Positions 16,715 to 27,790 of a stretch of 64,000 bases of DNA are shown here, one piece after another. The notes under the pieces are model-generated. The model saw only the letters and a list, made by a program, of their open reading frames with translations, did not search any database and had not been told where the DNA came from. Every line of letters begins with the position of its first letter. The first letter of the stretch is position 1. Position numbers and translations under genes: made by a program. The stretch covers positions 9,962,516 to 10,026,515 of the forward strand of contig OX328110.1 of the NCBI GenBank assembly GCA_946811185.2, written 5' to 3'. Origin of the DNA: Hippopus hippopus (Eukaryota > Mollusca > Bivalvia > Cardiida > Cardiidae).

Positions 16715-18707
16715 CTAATTAGCAGAGTCTTTCCAGTACAGCTGCGGATATAATCGCTCTCGGCTAGGGGGTGGCTCATTGGCAGACACCTCGGCTGGTG
16801 GTAACGTTCCACCTGACTTCATCTCTTGAAGCTCGATCTTGATCGATACCGTAGGCCGTTGCCGCTTCTTTTGCGCTTCACGCAAACAATTTGGCAGACA
16901 TTTATATTTACATTTTCTTTATACATAACACAATGCAATAATGATCAATACTACCAGAACAAGCACAAGGCTAACATAAAACCAAGGTGAGAAAGAGGGC
17001 TTCGTCGTAAGGTCGATTTTGCTAATTGAGTCTATTTGAGATATCAGGTTATTCAAGGACATATCGCTGATTTCAGCCAAAGTTTTAGGGATCTGAAGTT
17101 TCGTTTCATTAGGAAACTTATCACGCAATGGTTTCCAGATTAAATCTTTGATATGAGAAAAATTCGCAATTGTTAAATCCAGCGTATTGTTATAAACAGT
17201 TGTTGACCTACTCACAACAAAGGGTGTACTTATGGTGAAGTATTTGTTTGTAGCTGTACAACCAGGATTGACCCGTATTACGTCACGCGTTGGATTTGTC
17301 TGTAATTGTTGAAGTTGTCCGTTACACACGACAGCGAAGTTCAATCTATTACGGGACATCGCAACCCATGAAACGCCAAATAAGTGTTTAGCTAGAGGCA
17401 ACTTTTCTTTAGCCACGGTTGCAATGCAAAAGCGATTGTGCATTCTTTGGTCTGAGATGAACATGTTGATCAGGCACGTCCGGCTCAGGCTAACAAGGAA
17501 CACAGGACTTTTAACTTTACAAAACTTAACATTGTTATAACTGCAAACTCGAAGTTCTTCGCGTGATAATAACTGGTAAGTAGTTCGAGATTTATCTGTT
17601 AGGAAACCCGGTGCTTCTAGACCGTAGGTAGCAAGTAAATCTAAGTTAGAATTATTCCCTTGTATATTGAAAGAGAACTTTGAGACTACATGTAGGGTAG
17701 TTGCTTTATAAACATCATACAACCTGTCCATCCTTATCAGTGGGACTGAAAGTATAACTATTATTTTACCCTCTGTGAAAAATATAGAGGTTGTTAGAAA
17801 CCTATAAAATGTTCATAAATCTGTTTTCGGATTGCTGATTAATGAAAGAAGATCCGGTAAGGATTTCTGAATTTCAAGCAATAAACCTTGTAATTTAATT
17901 GGATGGATAATACGAGTGGATATTTTTCCAAACATCAGCTGATCTAATTATGCTTGAAGGTTCATTATGTAAAATCTTGCATCTTTTAATAGTAATTTGA
18001 CTTCATCTAATATTAAGCTTAGTCTTGCATAGACCTCCATGAAATTCCTATTTTGCGATATGCCTCTCACAAAATCATGGTGAATCTTGTTAATCCTTCC
18101 GTCAATGTCATGAAGAGTCTCAATTATATCCAGTATAGACTACCTATTTTCCCTTATTAACACCCTAGATTCGTTAATTACAGATATACTTTTCTCGACT
18201 ACATGAATTACCCGTTTTTGATTTTTCGCAAGAGCAGATACTTGATTTTTTATCTGATCAAGGTCTCGTTCACTTACGACACCGAATAGCCATGATAACC
18301 CTTCACCTATAAACGGAAGAAGAGAACGCTTCGTTCTTCTAGAAGATGAACCATTGCCTAAATGCTTAACGAGTTGTTCTACTTCTTTATCTATGTTGTC
18401 TTTAAACTTACGGAGAAATACCGTCTCTTGTTGTAAGCCCACAAAAATATTACGAAATGTTTTTAGCTCCTCGTCATTCTTAATATGTTCCGACAAAATT
18501 GTCTCTAAGGTAGCTTCAGCACACCTCATGTCTGCGTCGACTAAAGACATAAAATGTTCAAAACTATCAAAGTCAATGACAAGTGTAGCAAGCCACTTTG
18601 CCCTGGTTTTTATGAAAAATAACACTATCTCTAATAATAAAATCACAAACGATACGCGAGTATAAGCACGCAAAAACTGCCAAAAAGTTTAGCGTAAAAT
18701 GCCACAT
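16715..18707 (-). pseudogene. env: Envelope-like gene, disrupted
   Basis: Likely start is the ATG at 18705-18707, which opens a hydrophobic signal-peptide-like N-terminus. The frame then shifts near 18590-18600 into the open stretch that ends at 18140. That stretch holds a basic furin-type site RTKR followed by a hydrophobic, Gly-containing segment, as in class I fusion proteins. Stops and a frame change lie between 17731 and 18140. The C-terminal part (16919-17731) is Cys-containing and ends in a strong membrane helix, then an in-frame TAA at 16919-16921; the same frame stays open 67 more codons to 16715 as a possible cytoplasmic tail. At least three lesions make it non-functional as it stands. 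The errantivirus-type assignment rests on layout and motifs. Confidence 0.75.
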
Positions 18708-18834
18708 AGTTATCTGAAACGATAATAAATATGTAATTAAGCTACTGGCATTCCGAATTTGCGAAGCCTTATCAAAACACAAACATGGTTTAATCGAATT
18801 AGACTACAAAACCAAACTCACACACAAAAAAATC

Positions 18835-20211
18835 TTAATCCGAAAAGTACGATTCTGTTGAAGCATCATAATCAACAGTATTCAATTGTTGATTCCTTGA
18901 CCGAATTCTTTCTCTTAATTCGGCTAACGGTATATCGCTTTCGTTCGAGCTGGCATTATCTCGTTTTCTCCGATAACGCTTAATTACTCGACTTTTCTTA
19001 TCAGCTTCTTGTTCATTAATTGAGTCTGTATCTGATTCTGAAGACACAGGTGGTAACACATAATTAGTTGGCCTCAGTTTCTTACCTGTCCTATCTTTAG
19101 GAATTTCCCACTCATTTAATTGAGCTAATCTTAAATGCTGGGCATGAGCTTTCGATGTTTCGCCGGTTAATTGGTTTTTTATTATGAAAGTAACTGGAGA
19201 AGTCTGTTCAATTATGCGATAATAAGGTTGCCATTTTACGTCCAATTTAGATTTTCGTGAGTAATTTCTGTGATAAACAGGATCTCCAACCTTGAGAGTA
19301 ACGTCTTTCGCATTTTTGTTGGCTAGCTCATTACGCTTTTTCATTGCTTTCCGCCTATTTTGATGAACTAAAAGAAATGCCTTATGTTGTTGTTCCAGAG
19401 CAATTTTGTGGGGATCTTCTCCCTGATATTTCCGTCTAGGTTTTAAGATATTATCTATCGGCAGTACAGGATCACGATTATAAAGAAGAAAGAATGGAGA
19501 TCTTCTTGTTGACTCATTTACTCCAAATCTAATAGCACCAAGCGCATGGCCGACAAACAAATCCCAGTCTCCCTCATTGGTGTTTACCTTTTTAGAGACT
19601 ATGTCAACTAAAGTTTTATGATAACGTTCGACTACACCGTTACTTTGTGGGTGGTAATATGAACAGGTAACGTGATGCGTATTTAACTCTTTCAGTGTTT
19701 CTTTAATGACATGATTAACATTTTCACTGCCATTATCACTTAATATTTCCAAAGGTGCTGAATATCTTGGAAATATCTCATCAATAATTAAATGAGCCAT
19801 TGTTTGAGCAGATTTATCTGGCGTAGGAAATGCTTCAGGGAACCCAGAAAATAAGTCAATGAAAGAAATAATGTATTTATTGCCAGATAAAGAGGTTGGA
19901 TAAGGCCCACTTACATCTTCAGCACATTTTGCCCAAGGGTATGGAGGTATATCCATTTCTTGCATTGGCAGCCTTCGATTATCTGGAAGTTTGGAGATAC
20001 AATTAGTCATTAGTAAACCTGGCTCCTTGCTTAATGGTCCATCCTCAATAGGGGAGATCTCATGATTGATACCCGTAGCAAACTCAGGATGTTTACGAAT
20101 TTGACACTGACAGATATGAGCTGTTTGGGGAGGAAGTTTTATTTTAGCCTTGACCCTAGCAACAGAAGCTATATGTTTATCATCTACTAACGGGATATAG
20201 GTCTCATGTAC
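18835..20211 (-). pseudogene. Protease-RT linker fused in frame to integrase
   Basis: From 20211 downward the frame is open through a segment typical of the region between protease and RT in gypsy elements (ISPIEDGPLSKEPGLLMTN), then changes abruptly near 19965 to the integrase core. The D, D and E residues are visible in AEDVSG, LSDNGSEN and VVERYHK, with 35 residues between the last two. A GPY/F-like module (KWQPYYRI) follows, then a Ser/Asp-rich tail. The integrase HHCC zinc domain, RT and RNase H are missing, yet the frame is kept. A TGA (20212-20214) separates it from the protease in the same frame. The catalytic core looks intact but there is no polymerase. Confidence 0.85.
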
Positions 20212-20214
20212 TCA

Positions 20215-20600
20215 GATACAGGAAAGATCATGATACACGCGAACGCCACGTGATTTAAGCCAATCAAGGCCTATGATAACATTTCTGTTCAGATTTCTTA
20301 CCACATAAAACTTATGACTCATAGACAGTTTACCTAGAGAAAAATTGAGGTCAGCAATACCATCGACATATAAGGGAGTGTTACCTGCTGTTGCTAAATT
20401 TAGATCATGTTTCCGTAACTTTGGCTTATTTTTCAAGGAATCATACAATCTTCTACTGATTAATGATACCTCAGCACCTGAATCCAACAATGCCCTGTAT
20501 TTCTGTTTATCAAATTTAACTAACAAAGAATTCGGACCACTAACTACAGAATTTAGAAAAACAACATGTTTGTGCTTTTTCCCCTGCCTTCTCCGACCGA
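20215..20600 (-). CDS. Aspartic protease domain (pro)
   Basis: A retroviral-type protease with the active-site triad DSG in YRALLDSGAEVSLIS and the downstream flap and ILG-like VIIGLDWL. It has no ATG; it is in the -1 frame relative to gag and is reached through the slippery site at 20625-20631. The open frame ends at the TGA at 20212-20214. The size of about 100-120 residues is normal for this domain, which would process Gag and Pol. Confidence 0.85.
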
Positions 20601-20603
20601 CTT

Positions 20604-21446
20604 CTACATCCGAGAAGGATTCGCGTTTAAAGGTAACTGATTTCCAGCGATTTCTTTACAATCGCTCGCAATGTGCCCCATTTTCCCGCAACGATAACAT
20701 TGCTTATCTCTATGTCTCAGTGTGCTACTGACTTCTGCAGAATGAACTGCATGTGTTCGTTTTCTTAGCCTACAATCTTTTATGTGATGACCCAGCTTTT
20801 TACAAAAATGACAACTACCCTTTCGTCGGCTGTGATCAACATCCATAGGAACCTGACCTTCCGATTCATTTGATTCTGATTTTGACTGGCCAGTTCTCAA
20901 GCTAAATCTCTTCTGTAAATTTTGCTCGCGCGTTGCGATAAGGATTGCCTCATTAAGTGTGGCAGGGTTATCTCTCATAATGCGCAATTTCATCGAATCG
21001 TGATTCAGCCCATCTATAAAATAGCCTATTAGTTGTCTTTGAACCGCGTCATACGGCTGATCCTCAAACGCATCGTCACCCAAAGCAATCAGTCTCTCAG
21101 CATAGACCTGAATTGTCTCATTTTGTCTTTGCTTTACTTTTCGCAATAAGAGCAGAGCATGTTGTGAATTAACAACTTCCCGAAAAATACTACTTAAATC
21201 AACTTTCATCCTATCCAAGTCTCTTCCGGGATGAGACTCCATATACCTTTTTATGAAATCACTGACAGGTTCTTTACTTGATTGATATGCAACTAGATTA
21301 GTCCTATTTGCATCGATACCAGTTAATGTTGCGAATTTCTGAATACTTTTGACCCACTCTTTAAAGTCCTTAGGGTTCGATCCGTCAAAGGTTTGAACAA
21401 CCCTAGCAATGCCTTGTGCTCCCATGGTAGTATTTAAGCTGTGCAT
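20604..21446 (-). CDS. gag: Gag capsid/nucleocapsid polyprotein
   Basis: 280 codons from an ATG. The N-terminal part has the gypsy capsid pattern (VQTFDGSNPKDFKEWVKSI). The C-terminal nucleocapsid has two CCHC knuckles with C-x2-C-x4-H-x4-C spacing: CHFCKKLGHHIKDC (about residues 212-225) and CYRCGKMGHIASDC (about 250-263). The stop is TAG at 20604-20606. The frame upstream of the ATG is open apart from a single in-frame TAG (21450-21452), so a slightly longer ancestral N-terminus starting MAEQVF is possible. This appears the best preserved gene of the element. Confidence 0.9.
   Translation of the reverse strand: MHSLNTTMGAQGIARVVQTFDGSNPKDFKEWVKSIQKFATLTGIDANRTNLVAYQSSKEPVSDFIKRYMESHPGRDLDRMKVDLSSIFREVVNSQHALLLLRKVKQRQNETIQVYAERLIALGDDAFEDQPYDAVQRQLIGYFIDGLNHDSMKLRIMRDNPATLNEAILIATREQNLQKRFSLRTGQSKSESNESEGQVPMDVDHSRRKGSCHFCKKLGHHIKDCRLRKRTHAVHSAEVSSTLRHRDKQCYRCGKMGHIASDCKEIAGNQLPLNANPSRM
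20625..20631 (-). promoter_or_regulatory. -1 ribosomal frameshift site U UUA AAC at the gag-pro junction
   Basis: On the minus strand the heptamer TTTAAAC sits in the gag frame as T-TTA-AAC, the canonical X XXY YYZ arrangement, 19 nt before the gag stop. A -1 slip places ribosomes exactly in the open protease frame. Downstream structure was not folded. Confidence 0.8.
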
Positions 21447-21692
21447 CTGCTAATCAACAGACTTAAATAATTCTAGAAAAACTTGTTCTGCCATCTTGTC
21501 TTCGTGAATTTGCAAAAAGATTAGCAACTTACGGTTTTCAAATTCGATCCAATCGCACCACTTCTTCACTGGAACACAGGAAAATTTTTCAATTTGTCCA
21601 AGAGTCACAAAGTCCAAACTTGTATTTCTTCGATTGATCCACGACAATCCAAGTCCATTTTTATGACTGAAATCAATTATAATGTCAACGAA

Positions 21693-21710
21693 TCCGTCGT
21701 CACGGCACCA
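21693..21710 (-). other. Primer-binding-site candidate
   Basis: TGGTGCCGTGACGACGGA on the minus strand lies 13 nt inside the 5' LTR and starts with TGG, as expected for pairing with a tRNA 3' CCA end. The tRNA is not identified. Confidence 0.55.
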
Positions 21711-21723
21711 CAAAAGTCCACCC

Positions 21724-22055
21724 GCCCTCTATGTGGCATAACGAGGGAAAATAATTTAAGTCAAATCTTCTTTTCTACATTTTTTAATTCTCAACATTAA
21801 TTTTCACCTGTCTTATATCAAAACCCAAAGCGAACGACAAGAATACTAAGAAAAGAAAACCGCATTTCTACCGTGCCCTTCACCTTATATACTAGCTGGA
21901 AAAATAAACATCAAGTTTAGGTCACCTGAACCGCCCACGTACTGGCAATGTTCCAGGCACGCCGCAGACCTAGATAGTTCAGTGACCTATCTTATGTAAG
22001 GTGGTATGCGAGTCATATCAAAAGAAACCTACTTGCAGAGTTCACTTGTTTCACA
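21724..22055 (-). repeat. 5' LTR of the gypsy-type element
   Basis: 332 bp, the near-identical partner of 15475-15807. On the minus strand it starts TGTGAAACAAG, and the shared sequence ends CATAGAGGGC. The terminal TG is clear, but the 3' boundary is ambiguous by about 8 nt because a ...CCACA end is also possible. Confidence 0.9.
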
Positions 22056-22313
22056 ATAGTACATTTTATGAATTTATTTACACGAATGGGGTACCTAATC
22101 CGGCGCACACCAAAATATAACTGGGTTTTATGAGCATGCTACATCTTTACATGTTTATAATTCCAAACGTGGTCATAATTGTAAGAAATCATTCGACGTG
22201 GATTAACGTCATTGTATTTGATGTCATTACGCCGAAGGATGCTTACGTAATGTTATTTTGAAAAAAGTTACAGGATAAAACCTAGTGCGGTGGTTAATTC
22301 CAACATGCTGAAA

Positions 22314-22770
22314 ATGGCGACGTCAAAGGAAATGGCTGCGCAGCGGAATGTTATCGAAGAGTGTGTACAATTAGATATGACTCCTACGCAAACACTACGC
22401 AAACTACACGCTATAGAAAAATACAAGTCTGTGTCAAGATCACTTGTATTTAAATGGCACAAGAGATTTGGTGACAGATGGACAGAGGAGCAGCGCCCTA
22501 CAGTTTAGCTTTAGCACCCCTAGAGTTTGCTTTGTTCCCCTATTTAAAGTCTCAGTTGCGGGGACATAGATTCGAAAACTTTAATGAACTGCGACAAGAA
22601 ACTCAGCGTGTGTTGAGCAATTTGAAAAGCAAGTGGTCTGAACACGTACACGACATGTGGGTCACACGCCACCGTAAATGCAGTGAGCATTGCGGGGAGT
22701 ACTTTGAAAGAGAATCTATTTTTTTTTTTAGGAACGTCATGACATTGACGTTAGTATGCGCCGGGTATGT
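22314..22770 (+). pseudogene. Mariner transposase with the catalytic core deleted
   Basis: The N-terminal part (22314-22505) matches the paired-like DNA-binding domain of mariner transposases (TPTQTLRKL, LVFKWHKRFGD). The frame then stops and changes at about 22500, and the next recognisable piece is the C-terminal end (LAPLEFALFPYLKSQLRGHRF... EYFERE) in another frame to about 22720. The D,D34D catalytic segment between them is gone, which explains the short element. It cannot encode an active transposase. Confidence 0.75.
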
Positions 22771-23139
22771 ATGGCTAGCTTATTTTAAATCGTGATAGAT
22801 TGAGCAATTCCTAAGGTAGTTAGTTTATATTTCACACACGTATGCACAAAGCTCGTGTAAAGAATTCCGAAACTTGATTAATCTATTAACACTGATTGTG
22901 TTAAAGGCTTTGTCCACGCTATTTTGGGACGGCCCTCGTATGTTACTTTCAAGGCTTGTTTCAAGTAGACCATTTATCAGAAAACATCACGTTTACTTTT
23001 TTGTATCTAGTTATTGTTAGTTTGCGTAATGTACATTGTTTACATTGTTGCAAATAAAATGTATTTTGTTGTTTTATAAAGATAAAAAATCGTTAACGTT
23101 GAGAAATGCGAGAACACATCCAGTTATAAAGGATCCATA

Positions 23140-23835
23140 TTCTCAGCTCACCTGAACACGAAGGGAAGCTTTTGTGGTCGTGCCGTGTCCGTCGTGCGTC
23201 GTCCGCCCTGTGTCGTCAACTTTTATCTTGTGTACACTCTAGAGACCGAATTTTCAGTCCGATACTCATAAGACTTTATCGGAACGTATGTCTTGATGAT
23301 ATCTCGGACGAGTTGAAAATCGTTCAGGTCGGGTAAAAAATTAGTTCACCAGGTCAAAATCTTAGAAAAACATTGTAAACACCCTAGAAGCCCCAGTTTC
23401 AGTCCAATAATCATGAAACTTGGTCAGAATGTTTGCCTTGATGATATCTTGGATAAGTTTGAACATAGGTCAGGTCGGGTGAAAAATTAGGTTACCAGAT
23501 CAAATCTTAGAAAAACCTTGTGTACACTTCTGAGTCCACATTTTAAGTCCAATAATCATGAAAGTTGGTCAGAATGTTTCTCTTAATGATATTTCGAATG
23601 ACTTTTAAAATAGATCACATCCGGTCAAAAAATAAGACACCATATCATATCTTTAAAATAGCTTATGTCGCTCTTGAGTCAACATTTTTTTGTCCTGTAC
23701 TTACGAAAATTAGTTAAAATGGTTTTCTTGATGATCAGTAAGATGAGATTGAAAATGGGTTACATTGAGTAAAAAACTAGGTTGCCATGTCAAATCTTGG
23801 AAAAACCTTGTGACACTCTGGATAAGTTTAAATAA
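23140..23835. repeat. 145-bp-family tandem array, reverse orientation, copy 1
   Basis: It begins AGCTCACCTGAACACGAAGGG and a GTCGTGC-rich cap, then about five diverged units with CAGTCCAATAATCATGAAA, TTGGTCAGAATGTTT and TTGATGATATCT. This is the complement of the family at 44763-46391. Confidence 0.75.
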
Positions 23836-25315
23836 AAACTTTCAAGCCTATTATAAAAAGTCATATAATGAACCAGCGTTTTCAAATGCTTTCTTAAGCA
23901 AAAAACATGTTTTCATTTCCTCTGCTATGTTAAGAAAAGATAACTTTTTCTAGTCTTACATTTACTAGTAATACGTGGGCCATTTTACAAGAAAAGTAAG
24001 TTTAAGCAAGTGTTTTCTTGCTGAATTGCTGATAAAATGAACCTATGATTTCAAAAATTGCTTTCTTATCCATTTAAGGATTACGACCCCTAACTTATCG
24101 GTTAAATATCGTGTAACATCGACGTTTTCGTAAAGCCTATTCGGCCAATCTCGGCAGCTTCCGTCTTTATATATGGGAGTTAGGGACCGTAGACCTTAAA
24201 TGTTGTTGTCATTGTTTCATGTTTGATATGTTTAGAGGTAGATCTAATTATTACTATTTTTTTTCTTTTTCACTTAATACCTAAGCTATGTTACGGAAAA
24301 CCACGCTTTAAGCAAGTATATTGTTTCGGGAGCTGTCTATAATGAAAACTGATCAAATGTGAAAAGTAGCGCGACAAGGTACTATTACCTGTATTATGAT
24401 CAAGATAAATCTATAACTTTTGAATTTATGTTTACTGAGCATTTATTCTAGATGCAATTATGTACACAATTTACAATAAAAAAAAAAAGAACACTACTGT
24501 TGCTAAATGACTGGATTACGATGTGTATCTGTACGGTCCGCAATGACGACAACAATAATTAAAAAAAAAAAAACTGTATTGTGATAAAATCAACAAAGTG
24601 ATATGTGCTCCGATCGAAGACTAGGATTAGCAGTCTACTCTGATCAGGCCTCATTGTAAGTTTAAAGGAAGCTATTATCACAGTGCTCAGCGACGACTTT
24701 GATCAGACTTGTCTCTACTGTTGAATAGAAATTTGTAATTGACATTGTCATCAGGGTTTGTGGGATGCCTTTTTTTAACCAAAGAAGTTTCCATCTGACA
24801 GATGCACGGCGGTGTCAATACTTTTTTTTCAGATGCACTAAACCCCTTTTTCACAGAGCATGACTAATTTTTTTTTTGTCAACCTTACTTTACAGCGAGA
24901 GAGTTCAGTTCACAACATGCAGTCTCTGCGTAAATAACCGAAAAAGAAATGAACAACACCCAGAGTTTTGTCATTAGTTTCGGTTTTTTTGTTTTACAAT
25001 TATCTTCCGAAATACATTGTTGAAAAGATGAAATATTATTTCAGGCGAAATCCTATCCATCCATATATAACCAGTGATATTTTAGGGAGATTCTCAAATG
25101 TGAGGAAAAATGGCCGACTCGTTCCTTCCCTTTTTTTACCGGTATCGACTTAAAAATGGTTAATCAGACAAAGTTTAAAAAATGTGTTACTGTAATGCCC
25201 AAAACCATCGGCTTTCTTTCTTTTGAATTCGATGTCGAATGACTTTAAAGGTTGATGTTCAAACTAAAATCCATGTATAAATAAAATCATAAATATTTCA
25301 TTTTATTAGGATATG
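23836..25315. other. No recognisable gene
   Basis: AT-rich. It contains a GCACTAAACCCC/CACAGAGCATGACT fragment (24835-24870) of the dispersed clam repeat and A-runs near 24480 and 24560. Nothing else is supported. Confidence 0.4.
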
Positions 25316-25690
25316 ATTTGGGGCAGTGGATTGTGCCTGCCAGTCCAGCCTACCTCTTTGCAGGTACTCATGCACAACGTGGGCAGTAAATGGGGCGGGC
25401 ATTAGCGTCCATTAGAATAAACCAACATCAGCATTCTGCTACACCAACATATGACAACATTTCGCCTCCCAGAAACATCTCAATGACATTGGTATGTCAG
25501 TGTTCCCTTGTCAAGGACTACAGGGTTTGTACATCCATTTCAGCTGATTCCGGCGCAGGCCATCATTGAGGGGGCCCAGTAGCGGTCGAGTTGACTGTAT
25601 GGAAGATCTCCTCTAGCCTTCACCTAGACTAGAACGCCTATTTGGACTCATCTTTGAACAGGACAGTTTGCCTCTCCATTATTAGACCTT
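25316..25690 (-). pseudogene. Tc1-like transposase fragment
   Basis: Read on the minus strand through several frames, short pieces line up with the Tc1 DD34E core: an FKDESK-type first-Asp motif, a GGP.SMMACAGIS stretch like GGSVMVWGGIS, LVVLDKG, then a MDANARP motif like the second-Asp QDNARPH, and finally RLDWQAQS like the MDWPARSPDLNPIEH region. Frameshifts and stops are frequent, so it is an old relic. Confidence 0.5.
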
Positions 25691-27103
25691 GAGCCACCAA
25701 TAGGCCCCCCTCTCCCCCCCCCCCACCGGGGGAATTTTCGGCACTATTATTTTCTGAAACCCCAAGGTCTCCTGAGCACTTTGTCAATGTCTGCCACCTG
25801 GCGAGCGGGGCATTTGGGAGTTATAGAGGTCAAAGGTCATCAAGTGCAGTGTTTCATATGAGATATCAATCAATAGCAGTTCAGGTTAAATTTTCATTTC
25901 ATTTTCTACATTTAATATGTCAGAAACATGTTCAAATGGGATTATACACTCATATCTAATGTAAAAACAGCTGTTTTATAGAAAAAGAAGCAATCTTGGT
26001 TGAATCAAAGTGCTGACAGAACTGTTCTTGGTCACGTAAAACGGCCGGTACCCAAAAACGTATCAATAGTTTACAAAATCATCAATTATGATCTTAGTGA
26101 TACAGAATAGATTCCATGAGAAACATTGTGCCTTATCATTATAATTTATCCTATCTTTAAGCTGTGTCAGCAAAGGAAGTCAGAGTATTAATGAAGACAA
26201 GTGTTGAGCTTTTTTGAAAAATCTAATGACATTTGCTGGAATTAAAGATATTTCTTGCTGTTGACCCATGAGAACTCATTGACGTCAGGATTGTGTTTTT
26301 CACTTTTATAATCAACACAATGATTGGTATCGTATTAAACCAAGTGAATAAAGTTGTTTAGACCTTTTTCTTAATGGTGCCCCTTCATAGAGTTCGAGAC
26401 TAATATGAAGTTGCCTTTCATTATACAACATATCATTCCATGCTATATGAAAGTCTTTTCACCATCACCCATGGACCACATTCATGCAGTCAACATTGTT
26501 ATCGTCCTCCTTATCCATGGTTAGAATAGATTTCACTTTGTTAACGAAAATCATTGCTATGATATATACTCTATATTATTTTATGCACGTATTGCATGTC
26601 TATGACATGGGGAAGTACCCAGTAGTCATAGTGAAAATTCAATAAAGTTTCTATTCTGTTTACAATATGACATTTTTACCAAAATTGAAAAAACATTAAA
26701 ATATACACAAAGAGGGCCTGATTAAAACCATTTTTGAAACACTCTGGGTCTATTATTCTCTAAATGGTTCCAAGATAGCGTTTTCCAAAACAGGATTTAC
26801 TTTTGTTGAACTACAGAGACTTCCCTTCACAGCATAAACTTTGCAAATGAGAAATCGGGTCAGAAAAGAAGAAACTGTCTCCCCATTAGCTCACTGATCA
26901 TTTCTTCCTACAACTGGGCATTCATTAGTGCATCACTCACATGGAATAGCACAGTAAAGTATTTCTATACTAAACATGTAAAGGTACAGAAAATGTAAAT
27001 GGATTGTCTTGCAACTGAAAATATTTGTCCATTCCCAGATGAATCAACTAAGGTCAAGCGACGACGAAGGTGTAGATCAACACTTTCATGCTAAACTATA
27101 AAG

Positions 27104-27162
27104 CATTGCGAGAAAGGGAGAAAATGCTGGTAACCAGCATTTTATCCTTATCCCAGGATGTT
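27104..27162. repeat. Dispersed hairpin-family copy
   Basis: The core AAAATGCTGGTAACCAGCATTTT is a palindrome, here with flanking GAGAAAGGGAG and TATCCCAGGATGTTTT. A GTGTAGATC block lies before it. Confidence 0.75.
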
Positions 27163-27609
27163 TTCTACGCTTTCAAAGACAAATTCCATCGTTTAAGCAA
27201 CAGCTAATTTGTTGTTTGCAAATGCTTTCATTTTGACTGGTCAAAAATGCGTAATGTGGAAGGGGTAAAACTACAAAATATTGCAAATTCAAAGTTCTTT
27301 TCACTAGAGAAAATCTTACTGTGTAGATCCAAGATCAGACTGCATCTCTAGTGCTTAGTTCGGTTATCAGCATTTTCTCGTATATCCACAATATTTTCAG
27401 TAACCTTGTTCTTCATGGTCGTTAAAATTTTGGATCGTGTAGTAAAGGATAAGTTTTATCAAAAATATTTTAAAGATTTTGCTTTCCTTTTCCAACACTG
27501 CTCATGCTGCAACACATGCTATTTATTTCTCATTACACATATAATGTTGACTCTTCATTATGTGCTCATGACTAATATTACATGTTTCTTTGTTCCCGAT
27601 TCTTACTTT

Positions 27610-27790
27610 GCGCAGGGAAAATAACAGATTCTCACTTTGTCCCTGTTCCTACTTAAGTACTTCGCGCAGGGACAATTCCGGAATTGAACCACGCCAGGTA
27701 GGAATTTTTACTTAGCCTCGCAAAGTGAGAATTCCTACTTTGTGCAGGACAATTCTGGAATTGTCCCAATTCCTACTTTGCGCAGAACAC
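27610..27790. repeat. Short interspersed motif array (TTCCTACTTTGCGCAG / ACAATTCCGGAATTG)
   Basis: About five degenerate copies of TTCCTACTT(T/A)GCGCAGG and two of the palindrome CAATTC(C/T)GGAATTG alternate over 180 bp. No function is known to me. Confidence 0.55.

Larger units (their letters stand above)
15475..22055 (-). mobile_element. Env-bearing Ty3/gypsy-type LTR retrotransposon lacking reverse transcriptase
   Basis: Order on the minus strand: 5' LTR, primer-binding-site candidate, gag, frameshift site, protease, protease-RT linker fused to integrase, env, extra ORF, polypurine tract, 3' LTR. The order and the D35E integrase are those of Ty3/gypsy elements, and the env resembles errantivirus-type envelopes (furin site plus C-terminal membrane helix). 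The RT and RNase H domains are absent. No clean target duplication is found at the outer LTR edges. High LTR identity points to a recent insertion, presumably mobilised in trans. Confidence 0.9.
15341..22938 (+). mobile_element. Mariner-like element split by an LTR retrotransposon
   Basis: The ends CGAGGGCTGTCCCAAAATG (15341) and, inverted, CGAGGGCCGTCCCAAAAT (22938) form 28-29-bp terminal repeats. TA is present at the right junction and mutated on the left. Without the 6.58-kb LTR insertion the element is about 1.02 kb, shorter than the usual 1.3 kb. Transposase remnants at 22314-22760 lack the catalytic core. Confidence 0.8.

Noticed and set aside
18354..18665. Plus-strand ORFs antisense to env and gag
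   Set aside because: They are shadows of the minus-strand retroelement genes.
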